Assembly (NCBI RefSeq): GCF_000383875.1
Contig: NZ_KB912880.1
Span: 176,642-240,641, forward strand
Direction of reading: 5' to 3'
Length of the DNA: 64,000 nt
Source: Caldibacillus debilis DSM 16016
GTDB taxonomy: Bacteria > Bacillota > Bacilli > Bacillales > Caldibacillaceae
Part shown: in pieces, positions 1 to 10,780 of the stretch
How positions within the stretch are numbered: the stretch's first letter is position 1
How the letters are laid out: the number at the start of each line of letters is the position of its first letter
Translations under genes and position numbers: made by a program
The notes under the pieces: generated by a model
What the model was told of the DNA's origin: nothing
What the model saw: the letters and a program-made list of their open reading frames with translations, nothing else
Databases searched by the model: none

Positions 1-1215
1 ATCATAAAGGACGGAGATTTGGCCGACGGGGCTTCCAGCGGGGAAGAAGTGCAAATGATTTTGGACCGCACCCCCTTTTATGCGGAAAGCGGCGGGCAAG
101 TCGCCGACCGGGGGATCATCGAAAACGCCCATTTCCTCGGCAGGGTGCTGGACGTGCAAAAATCCCCGAACGGGCAAAACCTGCATAAAGTTTTTGTGGA
201 ATCGGGAAGCCTCCTGACCGGCGAACAAGTGACGGCAAAGGTCGATGAAAAAAGCCGGGTGAACATCACGAGAAACCATTCCGCCACCCACCTGCTGCAC
301 CGGGCGTTAAAGGACGTCTTGGGCGAACATGTCAACCAGGCGGGCTCCCTGGTGGCGCCGGACCGTTTGCGCTTCGACTTCTCCCATTTCGGGCCGGTGA
401 CGCGGGAAGAATTGGAGCGGATCGAAACGATCGTCAACGAAAAGATTTGGGAAAGCCTGCCCGTCACCATTTCCCACATGCCCCTTGATGAAGCCAAGGC
501 CATGGGCGCCATGGCCCTCTTCGGGGAAAAATACGGGGAGATCGTCCGCGTCGTGAATATCGGCGGCTATTCCCTCGAGTTGTGCGGCGGCTGCCATGTG
601 CCGAACACCTCCGTCATCGGCTTGTTCAAGATCGTCTCCGAAGAAGGGATCGGCGCCGGAACCCGGCGGATCGAAGCCTTGACCGGCGAAAGGGCATACG
701 CCTATTTCAACAGCCAAATCGAGATCTTGAACGCGTCGGCGAAAAAGTTAAAGGCGCGGCGGGAAGAATTGCCGGAAAGAATTGAAGGCCTGCTGAACGA
801 AGTGAAGGAACTGCAGCGGGAAAACGAATCCCTGGCGGCCAAGATCAGCCATTTGGAGGCGGAACAATTGGTCGGCTCGGCGAAAGAGATCAACGGCGTC
901 AAGGTCTTGGCCAAAAGGGTACAGGCCCGCAATATGAATCAGCTGCGCGCCATGGTGGATGAATTGAAGGTGAAGATCGGATCCGGCGTCATCGTCCTCG
1001 GCACCGTTGACGACGACGGCAAAGTCCAGTTGAGCGCCGGGGTGACGAAGGATTTGACCGGCCGCTATCACGCCGGAAAGCTGATCAAGGAAGTCGCGGG
1101 CATATGCGGCGGCAGTGGCGGCGGCAGGCCGGACATGGCGCAGGCGGGCGGAAAAAATCCCGGCAAGCTGGACGAGGCGCTCGCCTTTGCCGAGAACTGG
1201 ATAAAAAAGTTTTAA
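1..1215 (+). CDS. alaS: Alanyl-tRNA synthetase, C-terminal part (5' end outside window)
   Basis: Charges tRNA-Ala with alanine in the cytosol; this 3' portion covers the editing and C-terminal regions. The frame is open from base 1, so the gene is cut by the window edge. Visible are the AlaX-type editing motif [13 protein letters not shown] (about 250-310), the second zinc-binding editing motif [10 protein letters not shown] (about 580-610), a coiled-coil linker (about 730-870), and the glycine-rich C-Ala/DHHA1 end [15 protein letters not shown] near 1110-1145. All are standard for bacterial AlaRS that clears mischarged Ser/Gly-tRNA-Ala. It is followed after about 75 bases by ireB and ruvX, the usual Bacillus order. 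Identification is firm; only the N-terminal catalytic domain is unseen. Confidence 0.97.
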   Translation: MIKDGDLADGASSGEEVQMILDRTPFYAESGGQVADRGIIENAHFLGRVLDVQKSPNGQNLHKVFVESGSLLTGEQVTAKVDEKSRVNITRNHSATHLLHRALKDVLGEHVNQAGSLVAPDRLRFDFSHFGPVTREELERIETIVNEKIWESLPVTISHMPLDEAKAMGAMALFGEKYGEIVRVVNIGGYSLELCGGCHVPNTSVIGLFKIVSEEGIGAGTRRIEALTGERAYAYFNSQIEILNASAKKLKARREELPERIEGLLNEVKELQRENESLAAKISHLEAEQLVGSAKEINGVKVLAKRVQARNMNQLRAMVDELKVKIGSGVIVLGTVDDDGKVQLSAGVTKDLTGRYHAGKLIKEVAGICGGSGGGRPDMAQAGGKNPGKLDEALAFAENWIKKF

Positions 1216-1244
1216 TATCTTGTTCAACTGGTGTACAATATAAA
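1212..1244 (+). promoter_or_regulatory. Possible promoter of the ireB-ruvX-DUF1292 genes
   Basis: The short alaS-ireB gap carries a good -10 (TACAAT at 1234-1239, followed by a second AT-rich hexamer). The -35 is poor: only TTTAAT around 1211-1216 lies at 17-bp spacing. Position before ireB makes sense, but the operon may also be read through from alaS. Confidence 0.35.
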
Positions 1245-1291
1245 TAACAGTCAGGCTGCGCAGTTTGCCAACGGAAAGCGAGGTGCATGAA

Positions 1292-1561
1292 GTGGGATCG
1301 CTGGACAAAACCATGCAATTCCATTTTCCCGAAGAGCCGCTGGAGAAGGAAGTAAGGGAAGTCATCTTTCACGTTTTCCAGGCGCTGGAGGAAAAAGGAT
1401 ACAATCCGATCAACCAAATCGTCGGCTACTTATTATCAGGGGATCCCGCCTATATCCCGAGGCATAAGGACGCCAGAAACATCATCCGGAAACTGGAGCG
1501 GGATGAAATCATCGAAGAGCTGGTAAAATCCTATTTGGAGCATCATCGTGAGGAAAAGTAA
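1292..1561 (+). CDS. ireB: IreB family regulatory phosphoprotein (DUF965, YrzL)
   Basis: Small cytosolic protein of the IreB/YrzL family. In Enterococcus the homologue is phosphorylated by the PASTA kinase IreK and tunes cephalosporin resistance. The 89-residue product begins with the family signature [11 protein letters not shown] and continues [41 protein letters not shown], nearly invariant in Firmicutes. I chose the GTG at 1292 because the family starts just before SxDKTM and because AGCGAGGTG lies about 6 bases upstream; the longer ATG start at 1265 would add nine non-conserved residues. Its stop codon overlaps the ruvX start (TAATG), so the two are translationally coupled. Confidence 0.93.
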   Translation: MGSLDKTMQFHFPEEPLEKEVREVIFHVFQALEEKGYNPINQIVGYLLSGDPAYIPRHKDARNIIRKLERDEIIEELVKSYLEHHREEK

Positions 1562-1986
1562 TGCGGATCATGGGACTGGATGTCGGCACGAAAACGGTGG
1601 GCGTGGCGGTTAGCGACCCGTTCGGCTGGACCGCCCAGGGAGTGGAAACGATCGCCATCGACGAAGAACAGGACGAATACGGTTGGGAGCGGCTGGGAAA
1701 ACTCATCGCGGAATATCAGGTGGATCAAATCGTCATCGGTTTTCCGAAAAACATGGACGGATCCACCGGTCCGCGGGCGGAAGCGGTCCGGCGATACGCC
1801 GCCATGGCGGAAGAAAGGTTTCATATCCCGGTCATTTTATGGGACGAGCGCCTGTCGACGATGGCCGCCGAGAGGATTTTGCTGAAGGCGGACATGAGCA
1901 GAAAAAAAAGGAAAAAGGTCATCGACAAGATGGCGGCGGTCATGATTTTGCAAAATTATTTGGACAGCAAAAAATCACGGATATAA
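1561..1986 (+). CDS. ruvX: Putative Holliday junction resolvase YqgF/RuvX
   Basis: RNase H-fold nuclease of the YqgF family, implicated in Holliday junction resolution and in processing of the 16S rRNA 3' end. The 141-residue protein starts [20 protein letters not shown], with the first catalytic Asp in GLDVG. It has [17 protein letters not shown] in the middle and [13 protein letters not shown] with the second acidic cluster, then a basic [16 protein letters not shown] stretch. All are diagnostic of the family and length is normal. It overlaps ireB by one base and is followed 15 bases later by the DUF1292 gene, as in B. subtilis (yrzL-yrrK-yrzB). Confidence 0.95.
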   Translation: MRIMGLDVGTKTVGVAVSDPFGWTAQGVETIAIDEEQDEYGWERLGKLIAEYQVDQIVIGFPKNMDGSTGPRAEAVRRYAAMAEERFHIPVILWDERLSTMAAERILLKADMSRKKRKKVIDKMAAVMILQNYLDSKKSRI

Positions 1987-2001
1987 TACGGAGGTTAAAA
2001 A

Positions 2002-2292
2002 ATGGAACACGGCGACAACCACATTACGGTCATCGACGACGAAGGCAACGAGCAGCTGTGCGAGATCCTGTTCACCTTCGAATCGGATGAATTTAACAAA
2101 TCCTATGTCCTCTATTATCCGGTGGGGGCTGAAGAGGATGAAAACGGGGAAATCCAAATTTACGCATCCAGCTTTACGCCGGGCGACGAAGAAGGGCAAT
2201 TGCAGCCGATTGAAACGGAGGAAGAATGGGATATGATCGAGGAAGTGCTGGACGCTTTCCTCGCGGAAGAGGAAGAGGAGGAAGAAAAATAA
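2002..2292 (+). CDS. DUF1292 protein (YrzB-like)
   Basis: Acidic 96-residue protein of the DUF1292 family; function unknown. It starts [20 protein letters not shown], has the beta-rich core YVLYYPVG...IQIYASSF and ends in a poly-glutamate tail (about residues 82-95). GGAGG lies 8 bases before the ATG. It is the last gene of the ireB-ruvX group, ending directly before a Rho-independent terminator. The conserved neighbourhood ireB-ruvX-DUF1292 across Firmicutes suggests a shared housekeeping role, but nothing in the sequence reveals the reaction. Confidence 0.9.
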   Translation: MEHGDNHITVIDDEGNEQLCEILFTFESDEFNKSYVLYYPVGAEEDENGEIQIYASSFTPGDEEGQLQPIETEEEWDMIEEVLDAFLAEEEEEEEK

Positions 2293-2301
2293 AAAAATGG
2301 C

Positions 2302-2339
2302 AGAGTAATCGATTTTCATTCGATTGCTCTTTTTTTTCA
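2302..2339 (+). terminator. Rho-independent terminator after DUF1292 gene
   Basis: Stem AGAGTAATCGA / TCGATTGCTCT with one wobble pair, followed directly by a run of eight T. It separates the ireB operon from mltG. Confidence 0.85.
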
Positions 2340-2347
2340 GAAAAATA

Positions 2348-2378
2348 TTGCCATTGATTCGGGAAAGTATAGTATAAT
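2348..2378 (+). promoter_or_regulatory. Sigma-A-type promoter of mltG
   Basis: TTGCCA (2348-2353) and a perfect TATAAT (2373-2378), separated by 19 bp, which is long. It lies about 57 bases before the mltG start and just behind a terminator, so it is probably the main mltG promoter. Confidence 0.55.
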
Positions 2379-2434
2379 GATTCGCGAGAATCGGTTACTT
2401 TCCCGAATATCCTCGAATTTTAAGGAGGAAGCGC

Positions 2435-3541
2435 ATGGATAAAGAACAAATCTTGCTGGAGAGGCAAAGGGAAGCGAAAGTCGTCCGGAAAATCGTCTTC
2501 ATCACCGCCTCCGTCATTCTCCTCATTTTTGCCGGAATCGTGACGGGGGGATATTTATATGTGAAAAACGCGCTGGAACCGCGGGATCCGCAGGATCACC
2601 GGGAAATTGAAGTGAAAATCCCGATCGGGTCCGGGGTGGGGACCATCGCCGACATCTTGGAAAAGAAGAAGGTCATCAAAGACGCCACCGTTTTCAAGTA
2701 TTACGTGAAATTGAAAAACGAAACCGGTTTCCAGGCGGGCACCTATCATTTGAAGCCTTCGATGACCTTCGATGAAATAATCGCCAGCCTGAAAACGGGA
2801 AAAGTCTATAAAGACGCGGTCTACAAAATCACGATCCCGGAAGGGACCCGCCTGAAGGACATCGTTGCGATCATCGACAGGGAAACGAAATATTCGAAAG
2901 GCGAGATTGAAGCCTTAGTGAACGACCGGACATTTATCAGACAATTGATGGACGAGTATCCCGGATTGCTGACCGAAGAGATTTTGCAGAAAAATGTCAA
3001 ATATCCGCTGGAGGGATATTTGTTTCCCGCCACCTATACATTTGACGACGAGAATGTTCCCTTGGAAAATATTATAAGAGAGATGGTGAAAAAGACGGAC
3101 GATGTCCTGCAGAAATATTTGCCGGACATCGAACAGAAGAAGATGACCGTCCATCAGGTGCTGACGCTGGCTTCCCTGATCGAGGAGGAAGCGACGAAGC
3201 TGTCCGACCGGAAACTGATTTCCAGCGTGTTTTACAACCGGATGAAGATCGGCATGCCCCTGCAGACGGATCCGACGGTGTTGTACGCCCTCGGGATCCA
3301 TAAAGACAGGGTGCTCTATGAAGACTTAAAAGTGAACGATCCGTACAACACTTACAAGCACGCCGGGCTGCCTCCAGGGCCGATCGCCAATGCCGGCACC
3401 GACTCGATTGAAGCGGCGCTGTATCCGAAACATTCCGATTACTATTATTTCCTGGCGACCAAAACGGGGGAAGTGCTGTTTTCCAAAACGAAGGAAGAGC
3501 ATGATGAAAAATACAACACCCATATCGCCGGGCAAAAATGA
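2435..3541 (+). CDS. mltG: Endolytic murein transglycosylase MltG (YceG/YrrL)
   Basis: Membrane-anchored lytic transglycosylase that cuts nascent peptidoglycan glycan strands and so sets their length. The 368-residue protein has a short basic N-terminus, one membrane segment (about residues 21-46, VFITASVILLIFAGIVTGGYL), a LysM-like region (about 55-130), and the YceG catalytic domain. The catalytic Glu is expected in LASLIEEEA, followed by SVFYNRMKIGMPLQTDPTVLYAL and DPYNTYKHAGLPPGPI. AAGGAGG lies close upstream of the ATG. In B. subtilis the next genes are yrrM (trmR), yrrN and yrrO; here yrrM is missing and a 458-base gap follows. Confidence 0.96.
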   Translation: MDKEQILLERQREAKVVRKIVFITASVILLIFAGIVTGGYLYVKNALEPRDPQDHREIEVKIPIGSGVGTIADILEKKKVIKDATVFKYYVKLKNETGFQAGTYHLKPSMTFDEIIASLKTGKVYKDAVYKITIPEGTRLKDIVAIIDRETKYSKGEIEALVNDRTFIRQLMDEYPGLLTEEILQKNVKYPLEGYLFPATYTFDDENVPLENIIREMVKKTDDVLQKYLPDIEQKKMTVHQVLTLASLIEEEATKLSDRKLISSVFYNRMKIGMPLQTDPTVLYALGIHKDRVLYEDLKVNDPYNTYKHAGLPPGPIANAGTDSIEAALYPKHSDYYYFLATKTGEVLFSKTKEEHDEKYNTHIAGQK

Positions 3542-3999
3542 TATTCGCTTTTTTCCGATTCTGTGTTATAATATCTCAAGTATTTAAAGAGGATGCATGG
3601 AAGAAGGAAAAGGAGCGGGCTCATTCAGCAGTCGCTTCTTCTCTTTATGGGGAAAAACGGCTCCGCTCTCGGCCGGAGGAAGGGGCCGGGCATATGCGGC
3701 AACGGAATTGCGGTCTTTCCGCGGGTTTCAAAAAAATCTGCGGAAAGATCCCCTTTTTTTAACCGCCGGCGGATAACCGGACGGAAAAAATCCTCTATGC
3801 CGGGACGGGATGCCGGCTTCGGGATCCGGAAGCCCGGATCTTTGGAACCGGCCCCGGTTGCCATGGACGCCATCCTGCCGGAACGGGTCGCGGCCGGACG
3901 GCCGGTGCCGCCGGGGAGAGGCGGAAAATTTCTTTCGCCGGCAGAAATCCGGCGCCTGAGGGAAAAAGGGCATGCCCGGCGATTTTCGAGGTGAGCCTG
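3542..3999 (+). other. Intergenic stretch where trmR (yrrM) would be expected
   Basis: This is a 458-base gap between mltG and trhP1. It carries an extended -10 promoter at its start and a weak RBS before an ATG near 3593. The open frames it contains are Arg/Pro/Gly-rich and resemble no family I know. I see no methyltransferase motif in any frame, so there is no recognisable trmR remnant. Confidence 0.6.
3544..3572 (+). promoter_or_regulatory. Extended -10 promoter ahead of trhP1-trhP2-udk
   Basis: TGTTATAAT at 3564-3572 combines a perfect -10 with the TGn extension. The -35 (TTCGCT, 3544-3549) is weak at 17 bp spacing, which an extended -10 can tolerate. It would give a leader of roughly 420 bases before trhP1. 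Confidence 0.5.
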
Positions 4000-4923
4000 A
4001 TGAAAAGACCTGAAATCTCTGTCACCCCCTTTTCCGTGGAAGATATCGAACCGTTGATCGAAGCCGGGGCCGATGCCTTCCTCATCGGGGAAGAGCGCTA
4101 CGGGCTTTGCCTGGCGGGGGAATTTAAGCGGGAGGATATCCGGCGGGCGGCCGAGGCCGCCCACCGCCGCGGAAAAAAGGTGTACGTGTCGATGAACGCC
4201 CTCTTCCACAACGATCTCGTCGACGAATTGGCGGACTATGTCGCCTTTTTGCAGGAATGCGGCGCCGACGCCGTCATCTTCGGCGATCCCGCCGTTTTGA
4301 TGACCGTCCGCGAAACCGCCCCGGGGATGAATCTGCACTGGGACCCGGAAATGACGGCGACGAACTGGTACAGCTGCAATTATTGGGGGAGGAAAGGGGC
4401 GAAACGGGCGGTCCTCTCCCGGGAGCTGAGCATGGATGAAATCTTGGAGATCAAAGCCCGCGCCGAAGTGGAGATCGAAGTGCAAGTACACGGCATGACC
4501 TGCATGTTCCATTCGAAGCGGAAACTGATCGGGAACTATTTCGCCTACCGGGGAAAGCAGCTGGCGGTCGAAAGGGGAGACGGTTTCCTCTTCCTCTTCG
4601 ACAAGGAGCGCAACAATAAATATCCGATCTTCGAAGACGCAAACGGAACCCATATCATGAGCCCGAACGATATTTGCATCATCGACGAACTCGGTGAGCT
4701 GATCGAAGCCGGCATCGACTGCTTCAGGATCGACGGGATTTTTAAGGATCCCGCCTATTTAAGGGAAGTGACGAAGGCCTACCGGACCGCCGTCGACGCC
4801 TATTTGGAAAGCCCCGGAAAATACGGGCGGCTGAAAGGGGAGCTGCTTGCGAAGATTCAGGCGGTGCAGCCGAAAAACCGGCCGCTGGATACGGGGTTCT
4901 TTTTCAAGGAAACGGTCTATTAG
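4000..4923 (+). CDS. trhP1: tRNA 5-hydroxyuridine synthesis protein, U32 peptidase family (TrhP1/YrrN)
   Basis: Peptidase-U32-family protein. In B. subtilis YrrN and YrrO (TrhP1, TrhP2) are required to make 5-hydroxyuridine at wobble position 34 of tRNAs. The 307-residue product has the U32 N-terminal pattern EAGADAFLIGEERYGLCLAGEF, then KKVYVSMNALFHNDLVDELADYV, NYWGRKGAKRAVLSRELS, and the VQVHGMTCMFHSKRKLIGNYF motif. I start at ATG 4000 because GAGGTGA (3988-3994) is optimally placed for it; a GTG at 3991 is in frame but has no ribosome site of its own. It is followed after 14 bases by trhP2. Confidence 0.9.
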   Translation: MKRPEISVTPFSVEDIEPLIEAGADAFLIGEERYGLCLAGEFKREDIRRAAEAAHRRGKKVYVSMNALFHNDLVDELADYVAFLQECGADAVIFGDPAVLMTVRETAPGMNLHWDPEMTATNWYSCNYWGRKGAKRAVLSRELSMDEILEIKARAEVEIEVQVHGMTCMFHSKRKLIGNYFAYRGKQLAVERGDGFLFLFDKERNNKYPIFEDANGTHIMSPNDICIIDELGELIEAGIDCFRIDGIFKDPAYLREVTKAYRTAVDAYLESPGKYGRLKGELLAKIQAVQPKNRPLDTGFFFKETVY

Positions 4924-4937
4924 AGGGGGGAAAGCCA

Positions 4938-6840
<1,903 letters not shown>

Positions 6841-7000
6841 AATGATATCATAAATACAATTATTAATTACCGCAAAGGGTTCCCGCAGGGCTGCGGCCCA
6901 TCGGCTGATCTGCCATGCAGGGGATTTTTCTATTGGCCATGAAACGGTCCAATGCGCGGAAAAAAATACAATAAGGAATGATCATAAGGAGTGAGGGAAG

Positions 7001-7471
7001 ATGACAGGAGAAAAAAGCTATCCGATGACGAAAGAAGGAAGGGAAAAATTACTCCAGGAGCTCGAATATTTGAAAACGGTTAAAAGAAAAGAAGTGGTGG
7101 AACGGATCAAGGTCGCCCGCAGCTACGGCGATCTCTCCGAAAATTCGGAATATGATTCCGCCAAGGAAGAACAGGCCTTCGTCGAAGGCAGGATCAACCT
7201 GCTGGAAAAAATGCTCCGCAATGCGATCATCATAGAAGAAGACGATTCGGATGTGGTGACCTTGGGGAAATCGATCACCTTCGTTGAACTGCCCGACGGG
7301 GAAGAAGAAACCTATACGATCGTCGGGAGCGCGGAAGCCGATCCCTTCGAAGGGAAAATCTCCAACGATTCCCCGATCGCCAAGAGCCTGCTGGGCAAAA
7401 GGGTAGGCGATGAAGTGGTGGTACAGACTCCCGGCGGCGAAATGAACGTCAAAATCATCGCGATTAAATAA
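7001..7471 (+). CDS. greA: Transcription elongation factor GreA
   Basis: Binds the RNA polymerase secondary channel and stimulates cleavage of backtracked transcripts. The 156-residue protein has the N-terminal antiparallel coiled coil with the acidic tip [23 protein letters not shown] (about residues 43-68), and the C-terminal FKBP-like domain ending [44 protein letters not shown] precedes the ATG. It follows udk as in B. subtilis. A likely -10 (TACAAT, 6967-6972) lies just upstream, but no convincing -35 is seen. Confidence 0.97.
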   Translation: MTGEKSYPMTKEGREKLLQELEYLKTVKRKEVVERIKVARSYGDLSENSEYDSAKEEQAFVEGRINLLEKMLRNAIIIEEDDSDVVTLGKSITFVELPDGEEETYTIVGSAEADPFEGKISNDSPIAKSLLGKRVGDEVVVQTPGGEMNVKIIAIK

Positions 7472-8232
7472 AAGCGTCTCTTTCTTATCGGCCGGTCTGA
7501 CGATCGGCCGATGCGGCCGCCTCGGGCCGCGCAGGAGAAACAGGCCTTATCGGCGGCAGGAAAACGGAGCGGATTCCGGACAGGGAAAGCCCGTTCCCTT
7601 GCCGGAGGAGCCGCCCGTTTGCCGGGCGGAGCTTCTCCGCCTTTGCCGCCTTTAAGGAGGAGCTTTCCGCCGATGAAACCGGCGGCATTGCATGACGGAT
7701 TTTCGTGATTCCGCCAAGGGAAGCTGCCCGGCGACCGCCCGGTGCGGCTTTTTTTGTGTCCGGATTTCCCGTTTCGGCGGTGCCGGGGTGGCGTGGCAAC
7801 CGGAAAACGACGGATGCCTCTCCGGTTTGAGCCGCCCGCAGCTGATTGCCGGCCGGGAAGGGAAGCCGCGTGAAGCCGAAATCGCTGGCGCGTTTGAACG
7901 GCCTGCCGTTATCCGCCGCCCCGTCATCTTGTACACGGGGCTTCGCCGGATGGACCCGGTTTTTAGTCCGGACCGGCCTGTCAAAGCGCATCCCGGCGGT
8001 TTTGGGAAAAACGGCAGGCTTTCGGCTGCGGGAAAGGCAATCGCCTGTTTTCGCTTCCGGTTCCTGCCAGGTTTGAACGGACCGCCGCCCCGTACGCGGC
8101 CGGACGGATCTTGCCGGTTCGTTGATGTTTTGCAGATACGCCATTGTCAGACCACCCGCCTATCTTGCGGCAAAACCTCTTCCGGCGTCTAAAAACTTGC
8201 CGCCCCGTCTACACTGCTAAGGGGTGGTTCCT
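7472..8232 (+). other. GC-rich intergenic region between greA and the PBP gene
   Basis: A 761-base stretch without a recognised gene. It holds several strong inverted repeats: CGGCCG arms near 7489-7510, CCGCCCG / CGGGCGG near 7612-7628, and CCGCCG / CGGCGG around 7667-7684. It also holds an AAGGAGG followed by an 11-codon ORF (7673-7708) and a terminator at 7721-7756. Long open frames on both strands (such as 7485-8144 reverse) are Arg/Pro/Ala-rich and look like products of base composition. Confidence 0.5.
7721..7756 (+). terminator. Rho-independent terminator downstream of greA
   Basis: GC-rich stem AAGCTGC-CCGG / CCGG-GCGGCTT with a one-base bulge, followed by seven T. It lies about 250 bases after the greA stop, so either greA has a long 3' UTR or a short separate transcript ends here. 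Confidence 0.75.
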
Positions 8233-9969
8233 ATGCCGAACAGAATCCGGGGAATCTCCGTGTTCATCCTTTGCGCCATCCTTGTTCTCCTTTTGCGGTT
8301 GGCGCAGATTCAATTGTTGGAACCGGAATCCTTTGGCAAACATCACATCAACCTTCTGGAAGAAAGCGTGAAACAAAGGGCGCAGGAGTTTTTGCTGGAT
8401 GACGGGCGGGGGGAATTTTACGACAAAAACGGCCGTCCCCTCACCCGCACGAAAGTCCCCTCCCTTGTCCTTTTCCCGTTTTTGAAGGATATGGACTGGG
8501 ATGTGGAGGCACTAGCGGAAATCTTGAACGTAACGCCCGAGGAAATCGAGGCCGCGGTGCGGACGGCGGAGAAGCCCTTCGTCTTCAGCCGGCCGTTGAC
8601 GGAGGAAGAAATGGAGAAAATCAACCGGCTGAAAATCCCCGGCGCCTTTGCCGTTTATAAGGAGACGGACGGGAAGGACACGATCGCCGCCCAATTGATC
8701 GGCGTCATCGGCGAAAACGGGAAGCTTTTCCGGGAGCGCTATCCGGACCGGTCCGGTTCCGCGAAGACCCCCGTCGGTCTGACGGGTTTGCAAAAAGGTT
8801 TTGACGAATTTCTGATCCCCGATGAAAATTCCAGGCTTGTTTTTCATGTGGACGGCAAGGGGGATCCGTTGTTCGGCCTGCATGTCCGTTACATAAGCCC
8901 GGCCAATCCCTATACCCCGCTGAAGGCGATCACGACGATCGACGGGGAGATCCAGCGGGAGACGGAACGGATCGCCGACCGGCACAAGATGAAAAAAGGC
9001 GGGATCGTTCTCCTCGACATCGAGACAAACAGCGTCCTCGCCCTTGTTTCCCGCCCGAACCTCGACCGGGCCAATCCGTTCGCCGGCGATGGGAGCAAAA
9101 ATTTTCCGGTTGAAGCCCAAATCCCGGGATCCGTTTTTAAAACCGTCATTGCGGCGGCGGCGATCGAGGAGGGAATCGTTCCGCCGGACCGCCAATTTGA
9201 CTGCGACCGGCCGGCCACCGGAGAGGGGGAGGCGGAAAGGAAGCTGGGGGTCCTCGATTTTCCCGACAGCTTCGCGCAAAGCTGCAACTATACCTTTGCC
9301 CAATTGGCGAAAGAATTGGCCGAAAAGGACAAGAATCTGATCGAAAAATATGCGGAAAGGCTCGGCCTGCTGGAACCTGTCGGCTGGCGGGGCGATGTCT
9401 TCCGCTTGCCGGATTTCCGGCAGCTTCCCGACGAGGAGGGGGGAAGGGTGTTCTTGAACGATGAAGAGCGAAGGGATAAAAATTTTGCCGCCTTGACGGG
9501 TATCGGGCAAAAAAACGTTCGGATTACCCCCCTTGCGGCCGCGAATATGATGGCGGCCATCGCGCGGGGAGGCGAGAAGAAGCAAGTCCGTTTCGTTTCG
9601 GAAATCCGGTATGCGGACGGTTCGACGATGTTTTCCTTTCCGGAGCAAAGGATGGCCGGGGAAAACATTTCCCCCGATACGGCGAAGGCTTTGCAAAAAT
9701 TGCTCCGCGGCGTCGTGGAAAAGGAAAAGGGGACCGGCAGCGCTTTGAACCGGTTGCCCGCTGCGATCGCCGGGAAATCCGGAACGGCGGAAACGAACCG
9801 CTACGCAGGAGAAAAACAGCTGCTCAACAAATGGTTCGTCGGCTATTTTCCCTACGAAAAACCGAAATATGCGCTGGCGGTCGTGAATCTGGAAGTCTTT
9901 GCCGATGAAGGTTCGGTGTTGCCCATATTTGCGGACATGGTAAAATATTTACACGGGAAAGGATCATAA
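8233..9969 (+). CDS. Class B penicillin-binding protein (transpeptidase, PbpI-like)
   Basis: Membrane-anchored peptidoglycan DD-transpeptidase. The N-terminal membrane segment is about residues 5-24 (ISVFILCAILVLLLRLAQIQLL); a dimerisation/pedestal region spans about 45-230, and the transpeptidase domain begins near 250. The serine motif is SVFK (in IPGSVFKTVIAAAAIEEG), the second motif SCN (FAQSCNYTFA) and the third KSG (IAGKSGTAET). All three catalytic motifs are intact. I chose ATG 8233, with AGGGGTGG 5 bases upstream, over GTG 8224. The position after greA and before yrrS matches B. subtilis pbpI (yrrR). A sporulation role is possible by analogy but not shown. Confidence 0.9.
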   Translation: MPNRIRGISVFILCAILVLLLRLAQIQLLEPESFGKHHINLLEESVKQRAQEFLLDDGRGEFYDKNGRPLTRTKVPSLVLFPFLKDMDWDVEALAEILNVTPEEIEAAVRTAEKPFVFSRPLTEEEMEKINRLKIPGAFAVYKETDGKDTIAAQLIGVIGENGKLFRERYPDRSGSAKTPVGLTGLQKGFDEFLIPDENSRLVFHVDGKGDPLFGLHVRYISPANPYTPLKAITTIDGEIQRETERIADRHKMKKGGIVLLDIETNSVLALVSRPNLDRANPFAGDGSKNFPVEAQIPGSVFKTVIAAAAIEEGIVPPDRQFDCDRPATGEGEAERKLGVLDFPDSFAQSCNYTFAQLAKELAEKDKNLIEKYAERLGLLEPVGWRGDVFRLPDFRQLPDEEGGRVFLNDEERRDKNFAALTGIGQKNVRITPLAAANMMAAIARGGEKKQVRFVSEIRYADGSTMFSFPEQRMAGENISPDTAKALQKLLRGVVEKEKGTGSALNRLPAAIAGKSGTAETNRYAGEKQLLNKWFVGYFPYEKPKYALAVVNLEVFADEGSVLPIFADMVKYLHGKGS

Positions 9970-10039
9970 TTTTCGGTGTTGGATTTCCCGGCCGGTTCAT
10001 ATACTTTTGATAGCCATCCTTCCGAAGGAGGGGAAAAAA

Positions 10040-10762
10040 TTGCCGGAAAATCAATATTATCCGCCCTTCCGGACATCCAGGTCGGAGCAATACGCCAAAA
10101 AAAGAAAGGAAAATTTTATTTTAAATCTTTTAATTGCCGTCGTTTTTTTATTGATCATCATCGTCGCCTTCTCGATCCTGACCGGTAAACCTGCGGATCA
10201 GGCCGGCGGTGGAGATCATGCGGAAAAAACCGGCGAAAATGCCGCTGCCGAGCATAAAAATTCAAAGGAGGAAGGGAAGGGGGAGGCTTCCGGCGCCGGC
10301 GTTTCATCGGACAACGCGGCTTCGGAAGGAGAAGCCGATGAAACCGCGACCGGCGGCGGAGAAGATGCCGACGAGTCGCAAACGGTAAGCGGTTCTGCTG
10401 AAAATCGGGAAGTGGAAATCGCGGAAAACGAAAATGATCCGAATGTGATCAAAACCGTCGTCAACCCGTCCTGGAAGCCGGTGGGCACCGTCCAGAGCGG
10501 GCAGCATGTCACCCGATACGATGAAGGCACCGTCGACCGGCGGGAAATGGACCGGGCCATGGCCTATGCGGCAGGCCTGGCGGAAGATGACATGATCGTT
10601 TGGTGGGTCGGCCATGGCGGCGAGCCGAACAGAAATGTGATCGGCACGATCACATCGAAAGATCAGACAAAAATTTTCCGCGTCTATTTGGAATGGGTGG
10701 ACGGCCAAGGGTGGAAACCGGTAAAATTGCAATATTTGCGGGAAAACGATAAAAAAAGATAA
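10040..10762 (+). CDS. yrrS: YrrS-like DUF1510 membrane-anchored protein
   Basis: DUF1510 family protein of unknown function, linked to the PBP gene upstream. The start is TTG 10040, 8 bases behind GAAGGAGG; this gives 240 residues beginning PENQYYPPFRTSRSEQ. There is a basic stretch (AKKRKENF), one membrane segment (about 28-47, LNLLIAVVFLLIIIVAFSIL), and a long low-complexity linker rich in Glu, Gly, Ala and Ser (about 55-140). The conserved C-terminal DUF1510 domain includes PSWKPVGTVQSGQHV, DRREMDRAMAYA, WWVGHGG and GWKPVKLQYL. Topology predicts an extracytoplasmic domain near cell-wall synthesis. Confidence 0.88.
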   Translation: MPENQYYPPFRTSRSEQYAKKRKENFILNLLIAVVFLLIIIVAFSILTGKPADQAGGGDHAEKTGENAAAEHKNSKEEGKGEASGAGVSSDNAASEGEADETATGGGEDADESQTVSGSAENREVEIAENENDPNVIKTVVNPSWKPVGTVQSGQHVTRYDEGTVDRREMDRAMAYAAGLAEDDMIVWWVGHGGEPNRNVIGTITSKDQTKIFRVYLEWVDGQGWKPVKLQYLRENDKKR

Positions 10763-10780
10763 GAACAGGGAGACGGATCA

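Noticed and set aside
3625-4653. A 342-codon reverse-strand open frame
   Set aside because: It runs antisense across trhP1, has no ribosome site and encodes Pro/Phe/Arg-rich sequence typical of the complement of GC-rich genes.
7485-8144. A 219-codon reverse-strand frame in the greA-PBP gap, with a GGTGG before its ATG
   Set aside because: The product is Arg/Pro/Ser-rich with no family pattern, and the region is dominated by palindromes. I treat it as non-coding.
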